From assembly GCA_944320855.1 (NCBI GenBank), contig CALUJF010000022.1, positions 1 to 47,325 on the forward strand: a stretch of 47,325 nucleotides of DNA, written 5' to 3'. Source of the DNA: an uncultured Phocaeicola sp. (lineage in GTDB: Bacteria; Bacteroidota; Bacteroidia; Bacteroidales; Bacteroidaceae). Under the pieces are notes generated by a model that ran no database searches, had not been told where the DNA came from, and was given only the letters and a program-made list of their open reading frames with translations. Both the position numbers and the translations under genes were made by a program. This document shows positions 37,575-46,348 of this stretch, in pieces. How positions within the stretch are numbered: the stretch's first letter is position 1; each line of letters begins with the position of its first letter.

Positions 37575-38832
37575 TTTTTTTATAATTATTCTTTTATCAT
37601 CTTTTTCATTTATTTCATGTAATAAATCAGATGATGAAGATTTATATTCTTTTGCAGATTATCCATTTACTGTCTGTACTGATTATAAATTATTTGTAGA
37701 TGAGGGTAGTAAATTCAATACCAACTTGCCATCAAGAGGATGGGAAGGTGAGGTCGATGATGAAGCTCAACTATTGCCGACTAAATATCCAATGGATAAG
37801 ATTTATCTGTTTTCCATAACTAATAATAGTCAAAGTAATACAAAATATGAGACATTGGAGTTTCCTGTTTATGAAGTTGATGGGAAACAGGTTTTTGATA
37901 TTTGTTTCAGAGCCGAAGGCGGTAAAGTGTGGGCAAAAAATGGTTTGGATTCAGTTTTGGTGGCAAATGGTGCCCCATTTCAATCGTTTTTCTCTTCTTC
38001 TCCTGAGTTGGAAACATCTATGGAATTGTGTGACGTAAAGACTGAAGGAGGAAATGATACATACGAACCATACGGTGACAGACTTTTTAAAAGTGATAAT
38101 TTGATGTTTATGGCAGTCGGAGACCAGGTCATGTGCCTTCCTTCATACAAACCTGTGACAGAAATGTCTTTGGAAATGGAACGATTGACAAATGTTATAA
38201 TTCCAAGGTTTATGTTGTGTGATGACTTGGATGTGTCTAAGGATGAATATGCTCTGGATTTGTCAAAGTTTACCAGTGTTCTTGGCCCGGTTGAAGATTG
38301 GGAGGTCAGAGCTTTTGTCGCAGGTGATCAAGATGCTGGTGCTCCATACTCCAATGGATTTCCTGTTGATTATAACCTTATGGATGGAACTGATGAGAAC
38401 GGAAACAGAGGTATAATAAATATATCACAAGATTATCAGAAATTAAATGGTAATTTTACGCATAGCACAGTTTCGGTAGGAGGTGCGGCAACATCATACA
38501 AGGGAATGGGTTATCATAGTGATTCAACCCCATTTATATTTCCTGCTTCAACTGCTGGTAAATCAGATTTATGCTTTACATTCCGATATGTAGGGAATGA
38601 TCCTGAGATTAAGGCAAAATTAAATAATAATGGAATAAATACATTTAGGTTTCATGCGACAGAAGATTTGACAAAAGGTGCATTAAGACTTGTAACAGTT
38701 GTCATGGACATAGATGAATTTATAGATGCTTTTTTGAATGTATCAACTCGTACAAAAGGTTCAGTATCTGTGATTCCTGATCCGGATTTTGGGCATGTTA
38801 TAGTTGCTCCTTATACGCTTTTCTTTGATTAG
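37561..38832 (+). CDS. Secreted lipoprotein of unknown function, possibly fimbrillin-like
   Basis: The 423-residue protein starts with a lipoprotein signal MRISNFFIIILLSSFSFISC and the Cys is followed by an Asp/Glu-rich stretch, as in many surface-exposed Bacteroidota lipoproteins. The rest is beta-rich with no motif I recognise; DKIYLFSITN near residue 75 slightly resembles the start of fimbrillin-type domains. The start ATG lies inside the last codons of the small peptide gene (14-base overlap), so their translation may be coupled. The PqqD gene follows one base after its stop. Confidence 0.75.
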   Translation: MRISNFFIIILLSSFSFISCNKSDDEDLYSFADYPFTVCTDYKLFVDEGSKFNTNLPSRGWEGEVDDEAQLLPTKYPMDKIYLFSITNNSQSNTKYETLEFPVYEVDGKQVFDICFRAEGGKVWAKNGLDSVLVANGAPFQSFFSSSPELETSMELCDVKTEGGNDTYEPYGDRLFKSDNLMFMAVGDQVMCLPSYKPVTEMSLEMERLTNVIIPRFMLCDDLDVSKDEYALDLSKFTSVLGPVEDWEVRAFVAGDQDAGAPYSNGFPVDYNLMDGTDENGNRGIINISQDYQKLNGNFTHSTVSVGGAATSYKGMGYHSDSTPFIFPASTAGKSDLCFTFRYVGNDPEIKAKLNNNGINTFRFHATEDLTKGALRLVTVVMDIDEFIDAFLNVSTRTKGSVSVIPDPDFGHVIVAPYTLFFD

Positions 38833-38833
38833 A

Positions 38834-39118
38834 ATGGAAGAAAAAATAATGCTTAATCCGTCATATATGTTAAGTAAGGTAGGTGATGACCATGTCCTTC
38901 TGCCTTACGATGAATCCGGCGGAGTAGATCTGACAGAAATAATCGTACTTAACGAAACTGCATACGATATAGTGTCTTTTATAGAAAATAGGTCATTAAC
39001 CCGTTATGAAATCTTTGAGCATCTATATAGAATGTACGATATATCAAAGGAAGAACTATATGCCGATATTGATGAATTTATTTCTGAACTTGATAAGCAT
39101 AAAGCACTTGTAAGATAA
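38834..39118 (+). CDS. PqqD-fold peptide-recognition protein
   Basis: The 94-residue protein matches the PqqD (RRE) family: a beta-rich start to about residue 38, then LNETAYDIVSFI (39-50) and the helical part ISKEELYADIDEFISELDKH (70-89). PqqD proteins hold peptide leaders for modifying enzymes, and similar stand-alone proteins occur in lasso-peptide and some exopolysaccharide clusters. The ATG at 38834 is preferred over an in-frame TTG at 38804 within the lipoprotein gene. Wza follows after four bases. Confidence 0.85.
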   Translation: MEEKIMLNPSYMLSKVGDDHVLLPYDESGGVDLTEIIVLNETAYDIVSFIENRSLTRYEIFEHLYRMYDISKEELYADIDEFISELDKHKALVR

Positions 39119-39122
39119 AAAT

Positions 39123-39893
39123 ATGCGACCATTACAATATACTTATATACTTTTAATCTTGTTTTTGTCCTCTTGTATGGCTCCTAAGAAAGTTGTTTAT
39201 TTTCAGGATGCCGATGTTAGAGATGAAAGTATAGTAACGGATGACTATGAGTTAAAGATAAAAAAAGATGATTTGCTTTCAATAGTAGTCGGAAGTAGTA
39301 AGCCGGAATTAGCAATTATATTTAACTTGAATAATGGTAGTTCTATAAATACCTCATCTGGTACGTCTGGTAATTCAACATCATATATTGTTGATACAAA
39401 AGGATATATCAATTTTCCAGTATTAGGTGAAGTTTTGGTGGAAGGAATGACTTGTAGTGAACTGAAGAAATATATTGAGGCAAAAATTATTGATAGTGAA
39501 TATCTGAAAGATCCGGTAGTTACAGTAAGATTACTAAACTTTAAGATTTCTGTTTTGGGTGAAGTTAATAAGCCTGGTTGTTACGATATAGGTAGTGAAA
39601 GATTGACTATTCTTGATGCAATTAGTAAGGCTGGAGATTTAACAATTCACGGTAAGCGTGATAAAGTGGCTGTTATTAGGGAAATAAATGGTAAAAGGAC
39701 TGTATTATACCATGATTTGCGTTCATCGGATGTATTTGAATCACCATGTTTCTATTTGCAACAGAACGATGTGGTATATGTAGAACCTAATAAGGCTCGT
39801 TCTGCTCAACGGGGTATATTCAGCAATGCAAGTTTGTGGATATCTATTATTTCTGTTTCTGTTTCAATAATATCAGTTTTATTATTGAGGTAA
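39123..39893 (+). CDS. wza: Wza-type polysaccharide export lipoprotein
   Basis: The 256-residue protein has a lipoprotein signal with Cys18 (LILFLSSCMAPKK), a Poly_export domain (about 40-130) and a SLBB domain (about 140-200; VLGEVNKPGCYDI). A hydrophobic segment ends the protein (about 235-255). It would form the outer-membrane channel that works with Wzc. It is shorter than E. coli Wza (379 residues) and has one SLBB unit, a common Bacteroidota form. Confidence 0.92.
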   Translation: MRPLQYTYILLILFLSSCMAPKKVVYFQDADVRDESIVTDDYELKIKKDDLLSIVVGSSKPELAIIFNLNNGSSINTSSGTSGNSTSYIVDTKGYINFPVLGEVLVEGMTCSELKKYIEAKIIDSEYLKDPVVTVRLLNFKISVLGEVNKPGCYDIGSERLTILDAISKAGDLTIHGKRDKVAVIREINGKRTVLYHDLRSSDVFESPCFYLQQNDVVYVEPNKARSAQRGIFSNASLWISIISVSVSIISVLLLR

Positions 39894-39906
39894 TTAAAAC
39901 ATAATA

Positions 39907-40956
39907 ATGTATAAGCGTCCTCTGCATCACGAATTGTTTCTTGATCTTTTACGTTCTGCATTATGGAATAAAGTTCCGGATTCTAATCTGTTTAGAAATC
40001 TTGATGAAACTATATGGCTGAAGTTGATAAGCATAGCTCAGAAACAGGCTCTATTAGGAGTTTGTTATCCGTCTTTAAGTCGTTTGCCGTCAGATTGCAG
40101 ACCTCCCCAAAATATATATCTTGTTTGGGCCGCAAAGGCTAATTATATCCGTCAGGATAATAAAAAGAAACTTCTGGTATTATCTGAATTACTGTCTCTT
40201 TTTGAGAAAAATGGTATATATCCTATAGTAATGAAAGGATTTTCATCTGCTGTTTTATATCCTGAACCAGATTTACGGATATTTGGAGATATAGATTTGT
40301 TTATTCCTGATAATTATGAGGACTCTTTGAAACTTGTTTCAGATTTAGGTTATGAGATGTCTGAAACAGAAAAACATCATAAATTTTATTATAAAGGAGT
40401 ACTTATAGAATTACATCACAATATAGTAAGCCGGCCATTTTGTATTCATTATAGTTATAATATAATAGAACAAAATTATGATGGATTATGTTTTAGAACC
40501 TTTGATAATATAACGACTGCCATTTTGTTGTTGACACATTCTGTAGCTCATCTTATTGGTCCTGGTTTAGGATTCCGTCACGTTTGCGATTGGGTTATGT
40601 TTAATTACAATAATAAGGATAGTATTGACAATGAGTTATTGGCAAACTCTGTAAATAATAATAGATTAGTACGCTTTATTAATATATTTAATGGTTTAAT
40701 AATTAATTTGAAATTAATAGACGAAAGTTGGATATCATATACAGAAAAAAAAGGAAGTCATGTATATAAAAAGGAAATAACATCTTTGGAAAAAGATATT
40801 TTTAGACAAGGTGACTGTGGTAAAGAAGAATTGTTTTATCGTAGGAATATGAAATCTTTGTGGGTTTATTATAGGGTATTTATTAGATTTATAAGATTCT
40901 TTAGATATGATGTTATTTTGGCAATATTTATACTAAAGTCTAAATTTGTTAAATAA
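39907..40956 (+). CDS. Nucleotidyltransferase-like protein (NTP_transf_5 type)
   Basis: The 349-residue protein has the catalytic-looking GDIDLF (residues 127-132, with Asp128 and Asp130 as metal ligands) after MKGF, and later RHVCDW, as in the PF14907 nucleotidyltransferase family. Members are found with PqqD-fold and HPr-kinase-like proteins in lasso-peptide and exopolysaccharide clusters, where they may transfer nucleotidyl groups to peptides. The substrate here is unknown. It lies 13 bases after wza. Confidence 0.8.
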   Translation: MYKRPLHHELFLDLLRSALWNKVPDSNLFRNLDETIWLKLISIAQKQALLGVCYPSLSRLPSDCRPPQNIYLVWAAKANYIRQDNKKKLLVLSELLSLFEKNGIYPIVMKGFSSAVLYPEPDLRIFGDIDLFIPDNYEDSLKLVSDLGYEMSETEKHHKFYYKGVLIELHHNIVSRPFCIHYSYNIIEQNYDGLCFRTFDNITTAILLLTHSVAHLIGPGLGFRHVCDWVMFNYNNKDSIDNELLANSVNNNRLVRFINIFNGLIINLKLIDESWISYTEKKGSHVYKKEITSLEKDIFRQGDCGKEELFYRRNMKSLWVYYRVFIRFIRFFRYDVILAIFILKSKFVK

Positions 40957-40971
40957 TTGGTTAATCTTGAT

Positions 40972-41889
40972 ATGAAAAAAAAACAAAATGTTACTCCTAA
41001 CAGAATCAAATTGGTATATTGGGATGTTAAAAATTTTGGGGATTTGCTTGGTCCATATATAGTTTCTAAATTAAGTTCTAAAAAGATAATTCATAAAACT
41101 TTCTATCACGGAGTAGTATGTAGTATAAAACAGTTGCTTTATGGTTTGATACATTTTAATATAAAAGGATTAAAGTCTAATTTATTCAGTTGGGAGAATA
41201 ATTTATTATCTGTAGGTTCCATATTGGGATGGGGAAATAAGAAATCTGTTGTCTGGGGAAGTGGATTTATATCAGAAAATCAATCTTTTAAGGGAGGGAC
41301 GATTTGTGCATTACGAGGAAAATATTCTGATATTAAATTGAGAGAAGAAGGCTTTCAGGGTTCATCAGTTTATGGAGATCCGGCATTATTGTTGCCTTTG
41401 ATTTTTTCTCCGATTGTTACTAAAACCCACGAAATAGCAATTATTCCACATTGGTCAGAAACTGATTTTTTTATAGAAAAATTGGGGAATAAATATAAAA
41501 TAATAGATTTGCGTACTACAAATGTTGAAAAGATTATAACAGAAATAACATCTTGTAAAAAAGTCCTTTCTACTTCGCTTCACGGATTGATAGTTTCACA
41601 TGCCTATGGAATACCAGCCTTGTGGATAAGATATAATAAATTGCATAACAGTAATTTTAAATTTTTTGACTATTTTAGTTCTGTGGGTATAGAAGAATAT
41701 GAAGGATTTTTGAATATTGATGAGATTTTATTTTCAGAAAGTAGTTATAATCTTTTATTTGATCAGAATAAAAATAAATGTCTCCCTAATGTTGAATTAA
41801 AATCAATTCAAAAATCTTTGTTGTGTGCTGCACCTTTTGAAGTGAATGATATATTCTTTTATAAATTACAGTCATACAAAAATGAATAA
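40972..41889 (+). CDS. Polysaccharide pyruvyl transferase-like protein
   Basis: The 305-residue protein resembles the PF04230 family: an early KNFGDLLGPYIV stretch and a GDPALLLPLI stretch (about residue 135) followed by SLHGLIVSHAYGIPALWI. Such enzymes add pyruvyl ketals to sugars or act as related glycosyltransferases. The ATG at 40972 is used rather than the in-frame TTG at 40957. The next gene starts inside its end with an 8-base overlap. Confidence 0.82.
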   Translation: MKKKQNVTPNRIKLVYWDVKNFGDLLGPYIVSKLSSKKIIHKTFYHGVVCSIKQLLYGLIHFNIKGLKSNLFSWENNLLSVGSILGWGNKKSVVWGSGFISENQSFKGGTICALRGKYSDIKLREEGFQGSSVYGDPALLLPLIFSPIVTKTHEIAIIPHWSETDFFIEKLGNKYKIIDLRTTNVEKIITEITSCKKVLSTSLHGLIVSHAYGIPALWIRYNKLHNSNFKFFDYFSSVGIEEYEGFLNIDEILFSESSYNLLFDQNKNKCLPNVELKSIQKSLLCAAPFEVNDIFFYKLQSYKNE

Positions 41890-42874
41890 CAAATTAATAT
41901 CTATAATAGTTCCGGTTTTTAATGTAGAGAAATACATCATTCAATGTGTGGATAGTATTCTTTCGCAAACATACAATAATTTTGAACTATTACTAATTGA
42001 TGACGGAAGTACTGATAATTCAGGAAAAATATGTGATGACTATGCATTTAAAGATGAACGAATAAAAGTTTTTCATAAGAAGAATGAAGGTGTAAGTTCC
42101 GCCAGAAATTTTGGATTGGATAATGCTTCAGGTGAATGGATAACATTTGTTGATAGTGATGATTGGTTGGACGAAACTGCGTTAACATGCTTTATTGAAG
42201 AGAACTTACAGGATGATACTTTTTATGTAGGACAGGGACTAAGGGTTGAGAATAATGAACTTAAATATTGGCCCTCAAGATATTATAAAGGTATTGTCGT
42301 TTTAGAATCTGTTGAAGACTATTCTTTGTTAGACGAAGTTCTGGTATATGGTACTCCGTGGGGAAAACTTTATAACTCACAGATTATAAAAAAATACAAT
42401 ATCCGTTTTGACAACAATTTATCTATACATGAAGATCATTGTTTCTATTTTGAATATATTTTGCATGTAAAGAGAATACAGGTAATTGATAAAGTCTGTT
42501 ATTACTACAGAGTGGAGGGGAACGGTATGTCGCTTTCTTCGAGTCTTAAATCATTAGATATGCTATTATATTCGTATAAAAGGTTAGATGTATTATTTAA
42601 TGATATAGTGACATGTTTTAGGTTAGATATAGATAAACTGACTGCGATAAAACATTTTTTAGCGTCAATAAAGATTGGTTGTATGAGAGTGGCTTTTAAT
42701 GATTGTAAGCCTCGAAAAGTTTGTTATGAAATTCTGAAAAGTATAAAAACAGAAGATATAAAAAGCTATCATCCTCTGTCAAGGAGCGGTAAGTTGCTTA
42801 AAGGTATTTTAAATATAAAATCTAAGTGGATAAAGTATAACATATTTTTCTTAGTAAGAAAGAAGCTGAATTAG
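41882..42874 (+). CDS. Family 2 glycosyltransferase
   Basis: The 330-residue protein has a GT-A fold start, ISIIVPVFNVEKYI (residues 6-19), DDGSTDNS (40-47) and the metal-binding FVDSDDW (89-95). It would add one sugar to the lipid-linked repeat unit. The chosen ATG (41882) overlaps the pyruvyltransferase-like gene by eight bases. Donor and acceptor cannot be told from sequence. Confidence 0.92.
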   Translation: MNNKLISIIVPVFNVEKYIIQCVDSILSQTYNNFELLLIDDGSTDNSGKICDDYAFKDERIKVFHKKNEGVSSARNFGLDNASGEWITFVDSDDWLDETALTCFIEENLQDDTFYVGQGLRVENNELKYWPSRYYKGIVVLESVEDYSLLDEVLVYGTPWGKLYNSQIIKKYNIRFDNNLSIHEDHCFYFEYILHVKRIQVIDKVCYYYRVEGNGMSLSSSLKSLDMLLYSYKRLDVLFNDIVTCFRLDIDKLTAIKHFLASIKIGCMRVAFNDCKPRKVCYEILKSIKTEDIKSYHPLSRSGKLLKGILNIKSKWIKYNIFFLVRKKLN

Positions 42875-42907
42875 TACTGACGTATAAAAACAATTAAGAT
42901 TTTATTA

Positions 42908-44431
42908 ATGCAAGGTAGTAATAGACGCATAGCAAAAAACACATTAATATTATATGTCCGGATGTTGTTTACTATGGTATTGGGATTATATACCTCAAGG
43001 CTTGTTCTTAATACTTTAGGCGTTACAGATTATGGTATATATAATGTCGTAGGTGGTATCATTACTTTGTTGGGATTTATCAATAACTCAATGTCTTCTG
43101 CTTCATCACGATTTCTTACATTTGAGTTAGGTACTGGAAATATAGAGAGACAGAAAAAGGTATTTGGACAGAGTTTATTTATACATTTACTTATAGCTAT
43201 ATTAGTTGCCTTTTTGGGAGAGACTATTGGACTTTGGTTTGTTTATGAAAAAATAAACATTCCGGTAGAAAGATTCTTTTCGGCAATTGTGGTGTACCAC
43301 GTATCTGTTGCAACTGCATTCTTTAATATAATATGTGTACCATATAGTGCTTTGATAATCGCTCATGAAAAGATGAGGGCATTCGCATATATAACTATAT
43401 TAGATGCCGTGTTAAAGTTGGTTATATTATTTGTTTTAATGGTGTTGCCATATGATAAATTAATTGTATATTCGATACTTTTATTTATAGTTCAGATTCT
43501 TATTCAAATAATTTATATATCATATTCTTTAAATAATTTTCAAGAAAGTAAGAATTGGTTTGTATGGGATAGATGTTTGTTTAGAGACATGTTTTCTTTT
43601 GCATGTTGGTCTATGTTTGGTAATTTGGCTGTTACTTTATTTAGCCAAGGCTTGAATGTTCTTATTAATATTTTCTTTGGTCCAACGGTAAATGCTGCAC
43701 GAGGAATAGCTGTTCAAGTACAAGGATTAGTCGGACGTTTTATTGAAAATTTCCAGATAGCTTTAAATCCGCAAATAACAAAACAATATGCATCCGGTGA
43801 AATTATTTCAATGCATAGGCTTATATTTATGAGTTCCAAATATTCTTTCTTTTTGATGATGCTTTTGTCTCTTCCTTTATTGATTAATACTGATTATGTT
43901 CTTGGATTATGGCTAAAAACTGTTCCTGAATATACGGTAATATTCGTTAGAATAATGTTGTTTATTTCAATAATGGGGACATTGTCAAATCCTTTGATAG
44001 TATCAGCTCAAGCTACAGGAAGAATCCGTGTTTACCAACAGGTAGTAGGAGGAATATTACTTGGAATTCTACCGGTAGCTTATATTTTTCTAAAATCAGG
44101 AGCACCTGTATATTCTGTGTTTATTGTACATTTGGTATTTACGCTAATAGCTCATTGCGCACGTGTTTATATGATCAGACCCATGATAAAACTATCTATA
44201 AGAGAGTATGTGCATAAAGTTGTTATAAGAGTATGCGGAGTATTGATTTTTTCTGCTACAATCTCTATCCCATTGAGTATGTTACATGAAGGTGTGTCAT
44301 TTATAACTTTCATGTTGGATACTTTAATATGTATGATTGTATCTTTAATTGTCATATTTTATATTGGTATGGATAAAGTGGAAAAAGAATTCCTTATTTT
44401 AAAGTTTAAAGAGGTTATAAGGAAGTTTTAA
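42908..44431 (+). CDS. Polysaccharide flippase (Wzx-like, MATE/MOP superfamily)
   Basis: The 507-residue protein has about twelve to fourteen hydrophobic spans and begins RRIAKNTLILYVRMLFTMVLG, a start typical of Wzx flippases. It carries conserved stretches such as NTLGVTDYGIYNVVGG. It would move the undecaprenyl-linked repeat unit across the inner membrane. Together with Wzc and a polymerase candidate this indicates Wzy-dependent assembly. Confidence 0.9.
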   Translation: MQGSNRRIAKNTLILYVRMLFTMVLGLYTSRLVLNTLGVTDYGIYNVVGGIITLLGFINNSMSSASSRFLTFELGTGNIERQKKVFGQSLFIHLLIAILVAFLGETIGLWFVYEKINIPVERFFSAIVVYHVSVATAFFNIICVPYSALIIAHEKMRAFAYITILDAVLKLVILFVLMVLPYDKLIVYSILLFIVQILIQIIYISYSLNNFQESKNWFVWDRCLFRDMFSFACWSMFGNLAVTLFSQGLNVLINIFFGPTVNAARGIAVQVQGLVGRFIENFQIALNPQITKQYASGEIISMHRLIFMSSKYSFFLMMLLSLPLLINTDYVLGLWLKTVPEYTVIFVRIMLFISIMGTLSNPLIVSAQATGRIRVYQQVVGGILLGILPVAYIFLKSGAPVYSVFIVHLVFTLIAHCARVYMIRPMIKLSIREYVHKVVIRVCGVLIFSATISIPLSMLHEGVSFITFMLDTLICMIVSLIVIFYIGMDKVEKEFLILKFKEVIRKF

Positions 44432-44462
44432 TAAGAATCTTTCATTATAATTATAACTATAT

Positions 44463-45194
44463 ATGATACCTAAAATTATTCATCTTTGCTGGTTGTCAGG
44501 AGATGAGTTTCCTGAAAAAATAAAGTATTGCATAGAGTCGTGGAAGAAAGTTCTGCCAGACTATGAAATAATGCTTTGGGATTTAAAGCGTTTCGATATT
44601 AATGACTCTTTATGGGTAAGACAGGCTTATGAATCGAAAAAATATGCTTTTGCTGCCGACTACATTCGTTTTTATGCTCTTTATTATTATGGTGGTATAT
44701 ATTTGGATTCTGATGTTGAGGTGATAAAAAGTTTGGATTGTTTTTTGGATTTACCTTATTTTGTCGGTTTTGAGGATGCCGGTAATCAACATTTAGAACC
44801 TGCCGTAATGGGTGCCGAAAAAGGTTTGAGCTGGATTAGGGATTGTCTGGATTACTATAAAGGTAGAGAATTTATTGTCGATGGTAAATATGACATGAAG
44901 CCTTTGCCTGTTATATTGGGGGGACGTATAAAGAGTACTTTAATGATTCCTGATAAAAAGTCTTTTGATTATAATATTGATGATATAATACAGGCTTTTC
45001 CTAAAACTTATTTTAGTCCAAAGGAAGGAGTAACCGGAGATTTAAAATTTTTGTCTGATAAAACATATACTATACATCACTATGCGGCATCGTGGCTTCC
45101 TTTTACAAATCAAGTATATATATTACTTCATAAAGTCTTTTCTAAAAGGGTGGCTCAATGTATGTCTAAAATATGGTACTTCTTTAAGCGTTAA
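44463..45194 (+). CDS. Glycosyltransferase with DxD (GT32/capsular polysaccharide synthesis type)
   Basis: The 243-residue protein starts IPKIIHLCWLSG and has YYYGGIYLDSDVEV (residues 74-87) with the DxD motif at 82-84, the pattern of GT32-like (Gly_transf_sug) transferases. The KYAFAADYIRFYALY stretch before it is also typical. Substrate unknown. Confidence 0.9.
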   Translation: MIPKIIHLCWLSGDEFPEKIKYCIESWKKVLPDYEIMLWDLKRFDINDSLWVRQAYESKKYAFAADYIRFYALYYYGGIYLDSDVEVIKSLDCFLDLPYFVGFEDAGNQHLEPAVMGAEKGLSWIRDCLDYYKGREFIVDGKYDMKPLPVILGGRIKSTLMIPDKKSFDYNIDDIIQAFPKTYFSPKEGVTGDLKFLSDKTYTIHHYAASWLPFTNQVYILLHKVFSKRVAQCMSKIWYFFKR

Positions 45195-45241
45195 AACTTT
45201 CTTTTTATCATATATGTTTTTGTAAATTTAGATTTTCTGAT

Positions 45242-46237
45242 ATGACAGTAAATAATAATAAGTTTGAATATAGTGTAGCGATACGTACGCTTGGAACCGG
45301 AGGTGAAAAATATCGCAAAGAGATAGAATCATTACACAGTCAAACCATAAAGCCAAAGAATATATTTGTTTTTATAGCCGAAGGCTATAAACGTCCGGAT
45401 TTTCAGATTGGTATTGAAAATTATATATATGTTCAAAAAGGATTGGTACACCAACGTGCGGCATCATTACAGGGTGTTGACACTGAGTTTTTGCTGATTC
45501 TTGATGATGATATATTCCTTCCAGACAATGCCGTAGAAAGATTATATGAGATAATGGTGGCTTATGATGCTGATTGTATAGCTCCTGAAACTTTTAATAA
45601 TCAGAATTTGAGCTTATTTCAAAAAATAGGTTATTATGTGGCTAATGGTGTAAAAACAAGAGGTAATGATGAATGGGCTATTAAAATATTGCGTAACGGG
45701 ACTTTTTCTTTTAACTCGGCTCCTGATAAAGGTGGTGTTTATTTAACTCAGAGCTTTCCTGGAACTGCTTGCTTCTGTAAAACTGAGGTTTTTCGTGATA
45801 TACATTATGAGGATGAAATTTGGATAGATCAGTTTCCTGCAGGTACGTTTGGGGAGGATCAGATAATGTCATATAAACTTTATAAGAATGATTATAAAGT
45901 TTTGATGGCTTATGATACGGGTATATTGCATTTGGATGCAGGAACTAACAATGTACATGAAAAGCCTTATAAAAAAATCAAATACCGGGCTTTGTCTTAT
46001 TATTTGACGTGGTATCGTACTTGTTATGACTTAAAGGGAAATGGAATCTTTGAAAAGTTTCTTTGTATTTTAGCATATTTGTGGCGTTTCATACTAGGAC
46101 TTTGTACAAGAATAGTGTATTCAATTGTAAAGTTACAACCAAAACATTTGATAGCTTTTATGCATGGAAATATAGAAGGATTATGTTTTGCGTGGAGTAA
46201 AAAATATAAGCAACTGAATAACTTTATTTTAAAGTAG
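45242..46237 (+). CDS. Family 2 glycosyltransferase
   Basis: The 331-residue protein has a GT-A core with VAIRTLGTGG (12-21) and the acidic motif LLILDDDIFLPD (84-95). A hydrophobic stretch near residues 275-300 may associate it with the membrane. It follows the GT32-type gene after 47 bases. Sugar specificity is unknown. Confidence 0.85.
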   Translation: MTVNNNKFEYSVAIRTLGTGGEKYRKEIESLHSQTIKPKNIFVFIAEGYKRPDFQIGIENYIYVQKGLVHQRAASLQGVDTEFLLILDDDIFLPDNAVERLYEIMVAYDADCIAPETFNNQNLSLFQKIGYYVANGVKTRGNDEWAIKILRNGTFSFNSAPDKGGVYLTQSFPGTACFCKTEVFRDIHYEDEIWIDQFPAGTFGEDQIMSYKLYKNDYKVLMAYDTGILHLDAGTNNVHEKPYKKIKYRALSYYLTWYRTCYDLKGNGIFEKFLCILAYLWRFILGLCTRIVYSIVKLQPKHLIAFMHGNIEGLCFAWSKKYKQLNNFILK

Positions 46238-46240
46238 AAT

Positions 46241-46312
46241 ATGTTATTATTAAGTTTAATTGTACCAGTACTCAATATGGAGGATTTATTTTTTATAATG
46301 ATAGTTTCATGA
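46241..46312 (+). pseudogene. Relic start of a family 2 glycosyltransferase gene
   Basis: After the preceding glycosyltransferase gene, 24 codons read MLLLSLIVPVLNMED then a short unrelated run and a stop. SLIVPVLNMED closely matches the first strand of family 2 glycosyltransferases. The rest of the gene is absent, which suggests deletion or recombination at this spot. Confidence 0.5.
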
Positions 46313-46348
46313 TATAAACAATAGAAATAACAATAAAGGCTGTATGGA

